64,000 nt of DNA from Euonymus europaeus (lineage: Eukaryota; Streptophyta; Magnoliopsida; Celastrales; Celastraceae). Below are positions 37,001-50,485 of this stretch, piece after piece; the first letter of the stretch is position 1, and each line of letters begins with the position of its first letter. The notes beneath the pieces are model-generated. The model had not been told where the DNA came from. It was given only the letters and a program-made list of their open reading frames with translations, and ran no database searches. The stretch covers positions 2,108,001 to 2,172,000 of the forward strand of contig OY756964.1 of NCBI GenBank assembly GCA_963580455.1. The letters run 5' to 3'. The translations under genes were made by a program, and so were the position numbers.

Positions 37001-40000
37001 CAGCTAGGTCTGCTTGCCATTCCCCACCATCATGTTACTTGCGCGTTTGATAGTGTACCTAGTTACTGAAATGTATATAAGAAGAAATTAAATAAATGCA
37101 CCGAGCTTACCAAAAACAAACTCCACAAATTGCCATGCCTTCTGAGCAGAATTGTTGTTGATATCAAGCTGCAATACAATATCACGATCACATCAGTACT
37201 AGAATAGTCAACTGAACCCGTATGCCACTTAATCTAAGTAAAGTGCTGCCTATGCAAAAGAAACATAAGACCTTATAAAATAAGCAAATGCATAATAAAG
37301 TCCTTTTCACACCAATACAAGCATATGTGTCAATTCAACTACTATCAGACCGAATCATTCTAGATACCCCCAAAAGTAATTTAATTTGAAATATCCAGAA
37401 TAAGAATGAAGTCTTAGGGACTTGGGGTAAGTTTTACGGGGCAGACTGCCAAAGTAAAATTGTAAAAATGACTCAAGAGTCAGCAAAATTTCACAAACCA
37501 GGGTGGGATATTTTATGTCATTCAAATTCTAACTCAACGGGGAAAAAAAATCTGCATGGCAGAGGCGAATACTGCCCATAAAAGGCACCTGGGGGTGCAA
37601 CATATTTGCAAGAAAAGGGAACATAAAATATCTAAAGCAACTGGTGATAGTAGTATAACATCCCAACAAAGTAAACTGCCTATCGTTGGTCAAAGTTAAT
37701 TCCACCACCGAGCACTCTTTGGTTATTTTTTTTTATTTCCAAATTCGTTAACAAAGTGAAAAAGGTAAACCATCTTTCTGTAATTCGAATAAAAATTAAC
37801 CTTGAGACCTTTCAAGCCTTCAGTTCCTTATCAATGGCTCCAGTCACCACCAAAGAGATTTTAAATAAATTAGTAGAAGTGCTTCTGAATAATATTTTCT
37901 TATGCTTACAATTATTGCATACAAGCCACAAACCAAGCAACTGTGATGCACCAGTGGAAAATTTTCCCAGTTTAATCAGTTGTGACTGGTGGTGTCATCT
38001 TCGAGGTTTGGGGAACAACTTTGACCTGAGAGGTCAACTAGATCAGGTTTTACCAGTGAAATCAGTAAGGCTGGCTTGGTTTTTAGATCGTCTTGCATCA
38101 ACCAAGTAAGTTTCATGTAAATAATGATCATGCAAATATCAAATAGTTCAAAAAGAATGTATTATGATAAGCAGATCGGGGAAAAGGAAATGCAAAACAT
38201 CATACCATTGTCTCAATAATAACAGCAACAAGATTTACTATGAGAACAAAGGATATTAAGTATCCAAATCTGGGGCCCCGTACAAATGCTTTTAACATTT
38301 TTGGACAACCGTGAATGGTAGACTGATGGAAAATTTTCAAAACATGATAGCTGCAACCAGAACGGATGGTGTAAGAAATGGTAGCAGAAAGCATTATTCC
38401 CAATACAATAGCAATACTGACTTACAAAATCCTCCTTCTGGAATCTGAGGGCAATAGCATTACAAAGGTCAGCAAATTCATCTAAGTTGATCTACAAATG
38501 AGAGAAAACATTTAAGTTCTACAAACAATTTGAGAGAAATTAACATTAAATAATAGTATCCAAATAATATAATTAACAAATGTCATCAGTTGAAATTAAA
38601 CGAGTCAGCATGCCACCAGGGATTTACAGAAATCAAACACTGCTTAAAATAACTACATAAAGGCAGATTTTAAAACAGACTAATTTGGAGATCATAATTA
38701 AAATCGGATTGGACCAGAAAATTGCAAAATATAATAAAGAATACAAGTCCATATAGTAATAATATAAACTCGTATCTTACAACAGATGAGACTAAGAGAT
38801 AATTATTGCACTGGAAATAGCTTCCTAACGCCTCTTTCAGACAAGGAACAGATGTGAAGCCATGAAAAATATTGCCTCAATAATCCCTAGAACTACATGA
38901 ATGCTCTGAAGAACTATTAAGCACTATTACAAAAGATATCATAAGGATTACATCAATTCTTGGCCGGAAATAGCTTCCTAACACCTCTTTCAGACAAGGA
39001 ACAGATATGAAGCCATGAAAAATATTGTCTCAATAATCCCTAGAACTACATAAATGCTCTGAAGCACTATTAGCATTATTACAAAAGATATCATAAGCAT
39101 TACATCAATTCTCGGCCGTTAGTGCATAAAAGCCTAGCTCAGTTTCAGTGAACAAACACAAAATGAACAAAAGACATGCTTAGTCAAGACAATGCATTGT
39201 GTCGAACTATCCAAAGATAATGGATGTGAAAATATTGGATCTCATGCTCATTGACCAAGTAGTTTATTAAAGCTATAAGCCATGGAAGATTTAGGAATTT
39301 AATATCAAATAAGTTCACTACAAAACTAACGATCACAAGAAGTTATTCATTTACTGCACATAGAGGTCAAATTCATACCACAAATATACCCATCTTTTAT
39401 GCAGAAGACGAGGATCCAAGAAATTATAGAAAAATTTGACAGGATTAAATAGAAATCATTGTTGGACACTGGATATTTGCAATACTATTGTCGAGCCAGG
39501 GAAAATACTGAAGCTAAAAGGCAACTTCTCAGAAAATTAGGTGAAAATTTTCTTGATAAACTTTAAGTTATGACATAAATTCCATTCAATTCTATTTGTT
39601 TATATATTGACTAGTAGAGCCCTTTTTCAAGTTGCTAACTGAATTGCATATAGAAACACATTATTTAAGAACTAGAAAACACTTAACTAGTCTAGAGACC
39701 GCCCTTTCATCCTTTTTTTGGTTCAATCTAGGATTAAGTCCCACAAAATCCAGTACTTATTTCACCAAAATTTTAAAGGAATGATCATACCTTGAAGTCG
39801 TGACTATCATCCAGTTCATCAAATATCAACTCAAATTCCTCTCTTGACATTTTTGGCAAACTCCTACAACAATATAGATAAAAAAATGTAACTTGCATAT
39901 TCACAATACCACTATCACAATTATCATCACAAAAGGGTGGAGATACAGTTGGAGCAAAGGAAACAATTACTCCCCCTTCAACAACAGAGAAAGCTTAAGG

Positions 40001-43000
40001 ACGATTCAAGTATATCATAAAAACTCAATTTGGTTTCAAAAGCATCATTAGGATATATCAATCAGACAAAAGGAGAAAACAGGCATACACGCCCTTGAAT
40101 TTTACCCATTTCTGGCTACAGACTTTTGGTTTTCAACATAAACACAAACACAACTACATCAGGCATTGTATTCTTAACACGAGAATAAAGTGAACTGGTG
40201 AAAATGATGGAAAAGCCAGGTCTAACACAATTGCTATTCAATTATCAAGCAATATTTTTCTGCTTTTGTTTAAAACATGTAAAGTTAGAAACCAAAACCT
40301 CTCACAAAACGACAACATTCACTTCCCTTACAAATAAAGAGGCAGAAGCCCCATCTTTTAAAAGCTATCAGACTGTGGAAGCATTTAACCTGTAGTTGTT
40401 CAGCTCTTCAAATAGTTGAATGCATTGCTCCTTATTAAGGGATCCAGCATTCTGCCAAGGCATGAGAAAACAGGGCTTTGTGTAGATCTCACTAAATGAA
40501 TATTGCAAAGTATTGAATTACAATTCTCTAATCAATAAAACAAAAACAGTATCCTTAGGGAGTAATAAAAAACTACCAATAGACAACCAGAATTTACAGA
40601 AATTTAGTCACATCCGGAAACCAAATTTATCATCTACTAATTCTCATCTTCCATACTCTTAAATTCTTAAGCGTCTGTCACAACCACAACAAACAAAACG
40701 GCCCAAAATCAGACATAATTCAGACAAATTGATTTTGGGACAACATTGACAATGCCCTCCAATTTGTCTAGGATTATTATGCTGCATAATGATCTCACAA
40801 TATAGCATATAACCAGACAACAAAGTTTGCATTCCTTCTACTTTAGTCGAAAACATTGGTGTTTCTAAAGTACCATATATAGCTAAAAAATTTTCAATAA
40901 ATATCATACAATAGAAAGCTCAGATCAAACCAAAGTAAACAAATTCACGATAGTAGCTTTAAAAATAAAAAGATACAAACAAATTACTGAGTAGAAAGAT
41001 AAAATAAACTAAGAGTAAGCTTTCATCAATTCTAATACATTCCAAGGTCCTTGTTACACTAACCAAACTACTTTGACAGAATTCCTCGCTCCCTTTATAC
41101 TCAACCTACTTTTTAACCATCTTTAAAATGCCATCGAGGCAACTAAGTTAGCAAACACTAGGGAATAGGAAAAAGAAGTTTAACTCAAAAAGAAGGAAAT
41201 AATTGCTGTCCAGGTTCCTGTAGACCTGTGGATGTTAAAAGATTCCTTTCTTACTTATTTCAGCAGGATATATTCCTTAAAACCAGACTTGTTACAAAAA
41301 TCATTTATAGAAGCATCGGACTATGCGAAAAACATATCCTTAAGGTAGATGTAAAGCGATAAGGCAATGGATTGAATATTTGAATAGTGAGATATAGCGT
41401 CCATGTGAAACATATCAATAACGCTGATAAAAAAAAAAACAAGCTGAAAAGGATTCCAAGGTCCTTGTTACACTAACCAAACTACTTTGACTGAATTCCT
41501 ACCTCCTTTTACTCAACCTTCATTTTAACCATGTTTAAAATGCCATCGAGGAAACTAAGTTAACAGACACTAGGGAAAAGGAAAAAGAATATTTAACTAA
41601 AAAAAAAAGTGGAAATAATTGCTGTCCAGGTTCCTGTAGACCTGTGGATGTTAACTGATTGCTTTTTAACTTATTCCAGACTTTGTTATGAAATAATTTA
41701 TAGAAGCATCAGATTATGTGAAACCATATTCTTCAGGGTTAGATGTAAAGCAATAAAGCAATGAATTAATATTTGAAAAGTCAGATATAGCCTCCATGTG
41801 AAACATATCAATAACGCTAATAAAAAGCAAGCTGAAGAGGAGCTAAGTGTTGTGCTTACCTGCTTATCAATAAGATTGAAAGCTTTCCCCAGCATCTTTT
41901 TCCTCATACTGTCCGTATTAGAAACTTGTTTTGCAAGCTACATCATAACAAGATGAAAGCATATTCACTGTATTTTTTTCCACGTCGAAAGAACGTTCAA
42001 TTTATCATACTCGTGGGAATCCGAGGAAAGGCTTATAAAATTTTATTAGTGAGACATTTGTTAATTAGTTAATCACAACAAATAACATGATGAGCATGTT
42101 GCACTTGTGCCATTCTTCACATTTACAAGAACATAACATAAAATGAGAAAAACTTTACCTGACCTTTGAAGCTGTCATAAACAACGGCAAGGATCAAGTT
42201 TGTGACAAAGTAGACTCCCAATAGTACATAAACTACAAAAAACAGTGAGTACCACACCTCGATTGCCTGAGAAGAAAATAATAATGGTAGAGAATTCATT
42301 TTCAGCTATAAAAAAGAGAATAGAAACTCCACCAAATACGCATCAACGAAACTGAGGCACAGTATTAGCACTCCACAAATTGTTAAAATAGATGATAAAG
42401 TCATAAATAAAAACTGTGGGACAATACTATCACTCCAATTTGTTAAAATAGATTATAAATTCGTAAATAACAACTTTTCCTATTCATCTGCTTGGAACAT
42501 ATATTGAATGGGATGGCCGATGGGAATGGCATTAGGCTGGGTTCAGTTTGACAACAACCAAAGAAACAAATAAGCAATTTATTAAGCAAAATTAATGGCA
42601 TACTTCAAAAGTTACAGAGTGACACAGAATTCCCTCCCTTGTTTAATAATTACTTCCTTCTCACCTAGACTTATCAACCCATAATGATTTCCTCATAATC
42701 TAGGTTTGACTCTTCAACCCTTGACCATATCATATGTATGAAATAATAAAAGTAAAATGTTAATCCAAGGGGGTCAAGACGTCAAGTATTCCATTTTTAC
42801 CTAATTAACTCCGGGAAATATATAGTATGAAATAATAAAAGTAAAATGTTAATCCAAGGGGGTCAAGACGTCAAGTATTCCATTTTTACCTAATTAACTC
42901 CGGGAAATATATAGTCCCAAAACTAGAAAGCTATCTAACAAATTTCTTATAAAGAACTACAAGAGGCAAGCATATCATAAAAAAATCTAATATACAAAGC

Positions 43001-46000
43001 CATTCTAAATTTCTAATCCATATGCTCCTTGTTAAATTTTTTGGAAATGTACTTTGGCAAGAAAATTTGAAGCATGAGTTAAGTCCTGTGCTCAACATTC
43101 TATCTTCGTACCCAGCATTGAGAATCTTGAATTCTGCAAAGCAATCAGACTTTAATAAATATTCACATCATCAAGTAACATCTCTCATTTCAATGGAACA
43201 CGTCATAATCTAATATGTAAAAGAGCTGTGGGAAAATTTGTGCAGACAGTGAAGATTCAGAAGCTGAAAATAGTTCCTTAAATAAAAGAACCCTCTTCTC
43301 CAATGTCCCCAACTATGGGTATTGTGTATTCAACGAAACTCTTCCAAAATCCACACCCAGTAACATTTTCATTATCTTCATCTTGCCTAGCCAGCTTTTT
43401 CCTTTACTTTTTCCCAAAGAACATTTGTTCAGGTAATGTTCCTCTTCGCATAGCCTATCTTTGAGAAGCGAATCATCAATATGGTTTACTATTTGTGCAG
43501 ACGTGAAATTTGTCACATCGAATCTTCAATAAATGATAGGACATGGAAGATAACTCCACACTCTGCATGAATGTGAGATCTATTGGGTCCAGCAAAGAAT
43601 TCCAATGGAAGTAAGACATTTAATCTGACTAAAAAATCAACTATTTGACCTTTTTTCATTTACTTGTTGCAAATATACCAAGCAGGAATCTTCCTCAAAT
43701 CAAACTCTATAGTAAAAGTTTTCTGTCATATTTAAAAACAACTATTCATCAATCAACTCATGCCAAATATATCAATTACAAGGAAATTTTAACCATCTCT
43801 TTTAGGACAGTACCCTTGTTAATTTTTTTGGGAACTTTGAGACTCAGTGTTAGGAGGATATTTGATAGGTAGAAACTAGTTTGACTGTTTCCCAGAAATA
43901 AATAAGAACAAAGAATGGGCTTGTAACTTTAGTGGCAATAACAAAATGAGATGCATCTACCTTCGCTGACCACCTTACCTCCCCAAAAAGAACACACACA
44001 CAATAAGGCAGGAAAACATTAAGTTATAAACAGAAATGGAAATGAAATCCAATGACAAAGGGAAAAATCACAAATCCATCTTCAAAGACCCACTTACTTG
44101 TATGCAGGTATCCAGACATCTGGATTGTTCGATGTGGTAAATAAAACAAACATCTGATACAATGTAACACCATAGCAAGTAAAAACCATTTTTCCTTGCT
44201 GGGTGTCTTCAAACATGACATAAGCCACCCAACTGGAAAACGCAAAAAACAAGAGCCATAAAAGCCTGCAATACAATAAATTCAGCCACAATAAGGAAAG
44301 AAATGAGAAATTTTTGCAAATGTGCTCAAACAGCAATTTAATATCTTAAACCCAAAACAAGGATACATAGGAATTTTTAAGTCATCCAAATTCAAATATT
44401 TGACATGAAACATGTTTATGAACTTCCAGGAGTTGTCAACTCTTGGATCAATTGAGATAAAGGCACAATGAAAGATGGAGAACAAACCAAAACATTCAAG
44501 TATGTGCCAAGCATTCCAGCAAGGACAAGGATGCTTTCTCGTAATTCCCTGAGATGAAGATAAAACAACAAATAAATAAATCAACGTAAACTGAAATATC
44601 TGAGACAAAAAAAAATTAAGAGACCATCATTTCCGTTAATAAGTTGATTGTACTGGAAGAGACACTAATTTTTATTAACCATGTTCAACTTATCGTTCTT
44701 CTTTTCCCAACATTTAGAAAGGAGCAAGAATTAATTTTCCTTTACCCACCCCCCCCCGGGACCGGTCCTAACAGCAAATCGCCAAATATCCTTATAATCA
44801 TACCATACCTAATATTTAATACAAAAAAAATAACTCTGACATAAGGTGCAATCCTGAAAGGAAGATAATCAAAGGCCACTGGAGACAAATAGAGACCATA
44901 AACCACTAGATCAGCAACCAAAATTAATAGGCCAACAACCTGAAAAATTCAACCCAATATCATTAGAAACCGTCAAACCATTAAGAAGTTTTTTGTTCTT
45001 CGGTTAAAAAGAGAAAATCCATTACCATAAAACGGAGAAAGCAGTGTTATGGATTGAAGAACTAGTAACATCAAGTCAATGGAATGTTGAAGGATGAAAG
45101 TTTTAGAAATCAAATCAAGAGAAAGAGAGAGATCATAAAGCCTATTCATATGAAAAGAAAATGACAATTTCTTTAGTCATATGAATGGATTTCACCATCT
45201 TACTGTCTATTCATAAAAGTAGAAAACTAAAGATTATAAAAACTGTGATCGCAATGTGGTTGAGCACTACAGTTATCGTAAATGGCCACTATGATTGCGG
45301 ACATAACAGTCGCAAAATTCTCTTGAACATCTAAAACATACAATTGAATGCTTGAAATAGTTGTTATAGCCTTACAACAATCTTTACATATTTATAGTTT
45401 TAATATAGTTTTATGCCATTTAATTCATTTTTCTGAATCTACAACCATGTATTCTTATGTTTGATAATTTAATCACCAAAAGTGGAATTCACTGACACTA
45501 AATATGATATTATCACCCGGGATGATCACCTGCCTTTAGCCATAAATAAGAGCCAGAGATTTAAAATAAAAAATCTCAGATTTAAAATAAAAAAAAAAAA
45601 AGTATTGTGCTTGTTAGACTGAGGTTTATACTGAGAAGTTTTAAGAGAAAAAAATGCAGGTGATAAAACTTCCGAGGTCTTTATATGGTGACTGGGCCAG
45701 GCAGGCTGGCTGGCAGCAAAGGGATAACGATTATGGCACATAACAGTCAAGTGTCATGACAGACCGCAAGCCAGTAAGTAGGTGCTGCAACATGTTGCAC
45801 TGTAAATTGATGGCAAAAAGAAAATAAGGGATATATATGCATATATGAATTAATTTGACATAAGAAAATTTGCGACAATGATGATGCTCAGAGGGCAAAA
45901 AGTACACTATCTCCCTTTTCCCCGATGCAGAGATGAGATGTAAAACTGTAAAAAGTCAACATTAGGCACAGAAACACTATCGCGAAAAATAAATTTTAAA

Positions 46001-48380
46001 TGAAGAGGATTAGAATGTTAGAAACCTATTATTTTTTATTTATTTGACAGGTCATATAACGAATCTCCTCAGCATCCACAGATACAGTGGAAGAAAGAAA
46101 AAAAACATAAGTATGCACAACCAAGTACCTTTAATAGATTAAGAGGATTTTTCCAGTAGATATGGAATCCCTCATATGAGATTGGAAACAATGAGTGTAT
46201 AGTGAGTATAAAAAGAGCTACTCCCTGCAAAAGAAAGCAGAAACTCAAGCAACTTGGACAAGGTCGTATCTCAAATACATAATGCTGTGTGCATTGGAAA
46301 GGTAAAATAGTAACTGATCCCATGTAGTTGAACAAACTATGTTATAAACCACTGCCTTAAGTTATCCTCAATTAGTACCACACCATCCCCCTCTCTACAG
46401 TCCTTTAACTTTCTATTTCATCATTATGATCAAAATAAGCAAAGACAAGGTTTGTTTATTTAAAATAAGATACATGGAATTGTAGCAAGCATGTAAGACA
46501 TGCAAAATCTCTCCATAGACCACATTTTTTTATCTATCAATAGAATTGAACAAAGTTCCACTAAGTCATAAAATTATTGCCAATTAATATACATAAAAAG
46601 GGCAGGAGCAAGACTGTCCACCACGTACTCATACGTATGAAAAGTTAGCAGCTTACAACATATTGTTAATTTCATGTACATAAAGGCCAAGTACAGTTTA
46701 AATATGCAAAATAAAAACAAACATTGTCCATTTAGATTCTAGCTATATCTTGCCCAATAGACCTGATATGTTAAAGGAACCACCAGAAGTAATTAGTTGC
46801 TTACAGGTAAAAAATGCAGGTAAACATCTTCAGTTATACCTCATAAATAAGAGACTCTGTAGAAGAAAAGTATGGCAACTGCCCAAGATAGTAGTAGTCC
46901 CTGTCCTTACAAGGATCATAAGGATCCTTTTGACACCACAATGGTTTCTGCACAGAAAACCAGGCAAATAATAATGAATTAAATCATATTGACAGAATTC
47001 TTTGTATACCTTTTGACAGCACTCAGATGCTTCTATTCATTATCTTCTTCTCTATTGACTAAATGGCGACTAGGAAAGAGCAATACTGCAAGCAGTGATT
47101 GACAACTACACTAACCTCAAAGAAATTTAAGGCAATCAATGCAAAATAATTGAGTGTCCAAATGAGATCAAAACGAACAAAGATGATGTAGAAATTCACA
47201 GCACTCTGAAAGCTGGATCGTTCAAGAATTTGCTCAGGTAAACCTACTCCATCTTCAGCCTGTAGAAGACATTTTCAGACTTCGAAACTGCATTTTGCTG
47301 TTGCAATTTTTTAACAAAATGTTTTGTACAGGAAAAGTACCAAGACAAAACTAAAATATGCTATTTGGTACGCATCATAAGAGATCGGAATGATTCAAAT
47401 TCTTTTCTGTGTTTGATTCATGAAATAATCAAGAGGAGAATAGTTCAAGAACGGAATGACCTTTATAGAATGGTGAATTATGCCAATATTGACAAGTTTA
47501 ATGAATAGAAATATAATCACACACAGGCACAAGATTCCAATTTCGAACACCAATAAACCTTATATTCACATTTATATTATACTTTATAGTATTTATCAAT
47601 ATGGAGACTGAATCGAAAATCCATATGTAGCCAAACCCACAAAAATTTCAAAATATTAAGTCAACTATGAGAGAAACCAAAAAAAAAAATTGAAAACCAG
47701 ATGCTATTGCAGTTCACAAACAAAGGCACTGATTCTAAGGCGATTCTGCTCTCATACAGAACAAGTTTAATCACTAATTATATAAATGTCATAACTTAAA
47801 GGATTCATCATGATGGATAATGAATTCACCAAAAGTTCACCAAAAGTTCACCAAAAGTTCTCTATGGAAACAACATAAGCAACAAGAACTTCAAAGCGAC
47901 AACTAATCGATTAGGAGAGAAGCCAAAACAAATGAGGAACAGAATCAGATGTTACTACAGTTCACAGTAAAAGTAGGGGGTGTGGGAAACACTACGGAAG
48001 AGTCAAAAACATTTCATACTTCTAGGAAAAACGTAACACTTGTGACGCCAAAACGCCTCACTCCAAGATCATCAAATCATAGCAGAATTAAAATATTCAT
48101 CGAGAACAACAATACATAGATCCAAACTAGAACAGTAACAGGACACAGTACTCATCGAAAACAAGCAACAACATGATCCAAACTAGAACAAGAAGAAGAC
48201 ACCGTATTCAAACTTCAAAAAACAGTAGAGAATTGAATGATAGTTTTGGAAGACCACATCAACGAGAGCAGCGGCCTTCTGATAAGGCGAACCGTAAGCG
48301 ATGGCATCGGAGCGACGATTGAACGGACGATCTCTTCTACTGGTCCCGCTACTCTCTCCGCCCAAAAGAGGCCTCTCCAT
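28059..48380 (-). CDS. TPC1: Two-pore channel 1, vacuolar Ca2+-regulated cation channel (three frame-breaking insertions as read)
   Basis: Minus-strand exons: 48380-48255, 47259-47116, 46947-46840, 46224-46129, 44939-44809, 44548-44488, 44265-44098, 42266-42159, 41937-41860, 40451-40390, 39863-39791, 38491-38426, 38350-38206, 37168-37111, 36618-36511, 35144-35081, 33731-33563, 32696-32632, 32298-32208, 31486-31400, 30828-30754, 28891-28850, 28181-28059 (last two less sure). TPC1 carries the slow-vacuolar current of the tonoplast: two six-helix repeats joined by two EF hands. Seen: MERPLLGG start; first pore near [13 protein letters not shown] hands in exons 9-12 (second, DDSHDFKINLDE, is canonical); second voltage-sensor helix [15 protein letters not shown]; second pore [11 protein letters not shown]. 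Ignoring the insertions it codes about 747 residues (Arabidopsis: 733). Exon 7 has one extra T (GCTTTTATGG), exon 8 an extra TG (AGGTGTGG) and exon 13 an extra A (CCAAAAATG). Either errors in the sequence or a recent pseudogene. An in-frame ATG at 48407 is an alternative start. Confidence 0.88.
29530..30500. repeat. GC-rich repetitive insertion in TPC1 intron 21
   Basis: Begins with GAGGCGAGGCGAGGCGTAAG and ends around TCAAAACGCGTTTCCAAAACGC. The middle (30040-30270) is a locally repeated GC-rich block with AGAGGCGGAACGAGA and GCGACTCGCTACTAGC units. It stands out from the AT-rich intron. Termini and target-site duplication were not settled. Confidence 0.5.
32449..32610. repeat. Tandem duplication in TPC1 intron 18 (period 81 bp)
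   Basis: CAGTTTACTTTGGTAATCTG at 32449 recurs at 32530 (one late substitution, CTGAAGG for CTGCAGG), followed in both by TCTGTACCATA and CTATCAGAGG. Confidence 0.85.
38813..39117. repeat. Tandem duplication in TPC1 intron 11 (period 153 bp)
   Basis: GGAAATAGCTTCCTAAC at 38813 recurs at 38966; units differ by a few substitutions and a short indel and end TTCTTGGCC / TTCTCGGCC. Confidence 0.9.
41039..41840. repeat. Tandem duplication in TPC1 intron 9 (period about 414 bp)
   Basis: ATTCCAAGGTCCTTGTTACA at 41039 recurs at 41453. Both units run through GCTGTCCAGGTTCCTGTAGA to AAGCTGAA. The copies have diverged by substitutions and short indels. Confidence 0.9.
42736..42913. repeat. Tandem duplication in TPC1 intron 7 (period 89 bp)
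   Basis: GTATGAAATAATAAAAGT at 42736 and 42825. The two units read as identical to the end (GGGAAATATATAGT), so this duplication is recent. Confidence 0.92.
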
Positions 48381-48450
48381 ATTTATAAGTCGAACAGAGA
48401 CGCACAATGTTTCCTTCTTCGACTATCACGAGAGTTGATCTTTCCCTTTA

Positions 48451-48605
48451 AACGGCTAGTATCCTAACAAACGGCTACAAAAAGATTTCCTTCCTTGAAT
48501 TTGAATGCCACAATGATTTCCTTCCTTAGGTATCGGGATCCTACAAACGGCTACAAAAAAGATTTCCTTCCTGGAATACCACAACGATTTCCTTCCTGGA
48601 ATATC
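48451..48605. repeat. Repeated block with AACGGCTA motifs in the TPC1 upstream region
   Basis: AACGGCTA occurs at 48451, 48470 and 48546. The last two lie in units of about 76 bp that also share AAGATTTCCTTCCT. AACGG is a MYB-type core, so these may be regulatory, but this is inference. Confidence 0.5.
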
Positions 48606-49083
48606 TCAAAAATATCTTAAATCTTGATCTTTTTGTTTTTACTTTTTAGTAGAAGGAAAAGGAAGAGTTTGCTTTAATGAATCCGATACTACGCGTCACT
48701 TAGCTGGACGAAATGCATCGCATTGAAAGTCAAAATCGGTTATGCCCTAATCCAGTGACCCAAGCCCAGTTAACTTTGAACGATGTCCCAATTGACATTG
48801 CCCAATAACAACTGACCTAAGCAGATCGGATCATGGTCTTAGGCTGTCAATATCCAACTAGTGAGTATTATGATGCCCAAGTCCAGCCCATGAAACGTTG
48901 ATCAAGTTGGTTATTCTAGGGTTATAAAAAAAACCTGACAAAATCAATCAAAACTAATCTTTTGGTCAGTTTTGCTTAAAAAATGACATATTTTATACCA
49001 AAAATTGAACTGTAAATCCATTAAACAATTCCATCAAAATATGTCAAAAAAATTGATATAATCAGTCACTAATACGTTATGTA
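48606..49083. other. Intergenic, upstream of TPC1
   Basis: No gene signal. GGGCC/GGCCC-type and CCCAAGTCC motifs are scattered at 48760-48900. Confidence 0.35.
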
Positions 49084-49092
49084 ATACTAGAG

Positions 49093-49924
49093 GGGATGGG
49101 GGCGCTGTAGTGATGTGGTTGTAGTTTCCTAGAGTTTTTAAAATATAAACCCTACATCTCATCTAAGAGTTCATATTAAAAGACTCTTTACAAAACAGCA
49201 ATATAAGCCCCATTCTCTTCTTCCTCTCCCTTCTTCTCATTTTCTCTCTTCGTAACCTAACCCACGAACAAGTTAAAAAATCCATTATTTCATTATTCTG
49301 TGAACTCCACATATCAGTCTGTCCACATAAATAAATACCAAAAAGTTAATATACAATTGGGATTCGTAAAACAGACATACATGACAAAATCCCTTCATCC
49401 TTGCACAAAATTGATATTCAAAATTTCAATAAGAAGGCGATTACAAAGGCAACCAGATGACATATGATTGAGACCATCAAACTAGTCTTCAATTAGGTGT
49501 CATCTCTCTCTCTATATATACATGAACGAAAGCCAATAACACAACCCTTCCATTAATCAAATGCAGATCAACACAACACAGCAACTTCTTCTATCAGACC
49601 CAACGGGTAGAGGATGACATGCTTCATCTAAGCGGAACGCCAAAAGGTGTTGATCAAAACGAAAAAAGACTGAGAGGGGAGCTCTAGCAGATCCAATCGG
49701 TCTTGAATGATGTAGAGAATAGCATCTCGATCCCTGGTTTGGGTGAAGAAAAGGGGTTAGGTTACGAAGAGAGAGAATGAGAAGAAAGGAGAGGAAGAAG
49801 AGAATGGGGCTTATATTGTTGAGTTGTAAAGAGTCTTTTAATATGGACCCTTAGATGAGATGTAGGTTTGAGATTTTAAAAACTCTAGGAAACTGTAGCC
49901 ACATCACTGCAGCGCCCCCATCCC
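49093..49924. mobile_element. Non-autonomous Mutator-like element with long terminal inverted repeats
   Basis: The left end GGGATGGGGGCGCTG continues for about 180 bp and is mirrored, with few mismatches, by the right end ...CAGCGCCCCCATCCC (to 49924). Shared inverted landmarks include TATAAGCCCCATTCTCTTC and TTCGTAACCTAACCC. Flanks are nearly alike (TACTAGAGG left, TAATAGAGG right), compatible with a worn 9-bp duplication. Long inverted repeats and 9-bp duplication point to Mutator. No transposase inside. Confidence 0.8.
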
Positions 49925-49933
49925 TAATAGAGG

Positions 49934-50485
49934 TACATAGACTGTTCATTCCATAATTTCCATAAGTGACATGGCATGCTTTGTAGGATGATGACTCAGC
50001 AAGAGGACAAATTTTGAAAACAAAACAAATTTGATTTTTGAAATGTAACCATCTGACATGGTTAAAATAAACCATGGTAAAAAATTGAAAAATTCAAAAT
50101 AAAGTAATATGTTTCTACTTTCTCTCTCTCATTCATCACATCTCTCTCTATCTCTCATCGATCTTTTTCTCTCCATGTTGCTCCGACCTTCACTCGATGA
50201 CCTTGACTTGATTCTGTCCAAACTTCGGTTACCGTATTTCACTTGTTGTGTGACATCTACAAGGTACCTTGAATTTGTGGTTTTATTTAAAAAAAAAACT
50301 CATGAGTTATGTCTAATTACTAAGGTAGATCTTGTGATTTTGGGTTTTTGCTGATTTTTTTTTTCAATTACATTCTTCGATGGGTTTTTTTCTTGATTAC
50401 TTTGGGATTTTTATTCTATTCATTTTATCATTGAACTCACACTAAGATTCATAGTATTTGTGATATTTTTATTTTATTCGTTATT
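49934..50485. other. Intergenic, CT-rich then AT-rich
   Basis: A CTCTCTC-rich block at 50115-50175 and T runs; ORFs here are low-complexity. Confidence 0.4.

Noticed and set aside
42159..44265. Alternative splicing that would rescue the TPC1 frame across exons 6-8
   Set aside because: No nearby GT or AG gives the needed phase; every shifted donor or acceptor tried kept the frame broken.
48381..48390. TATAAATA directly before the TPC1 ATG as its TATA box
   Set aside because: It ends at the start codon, too close to be the core promoter.
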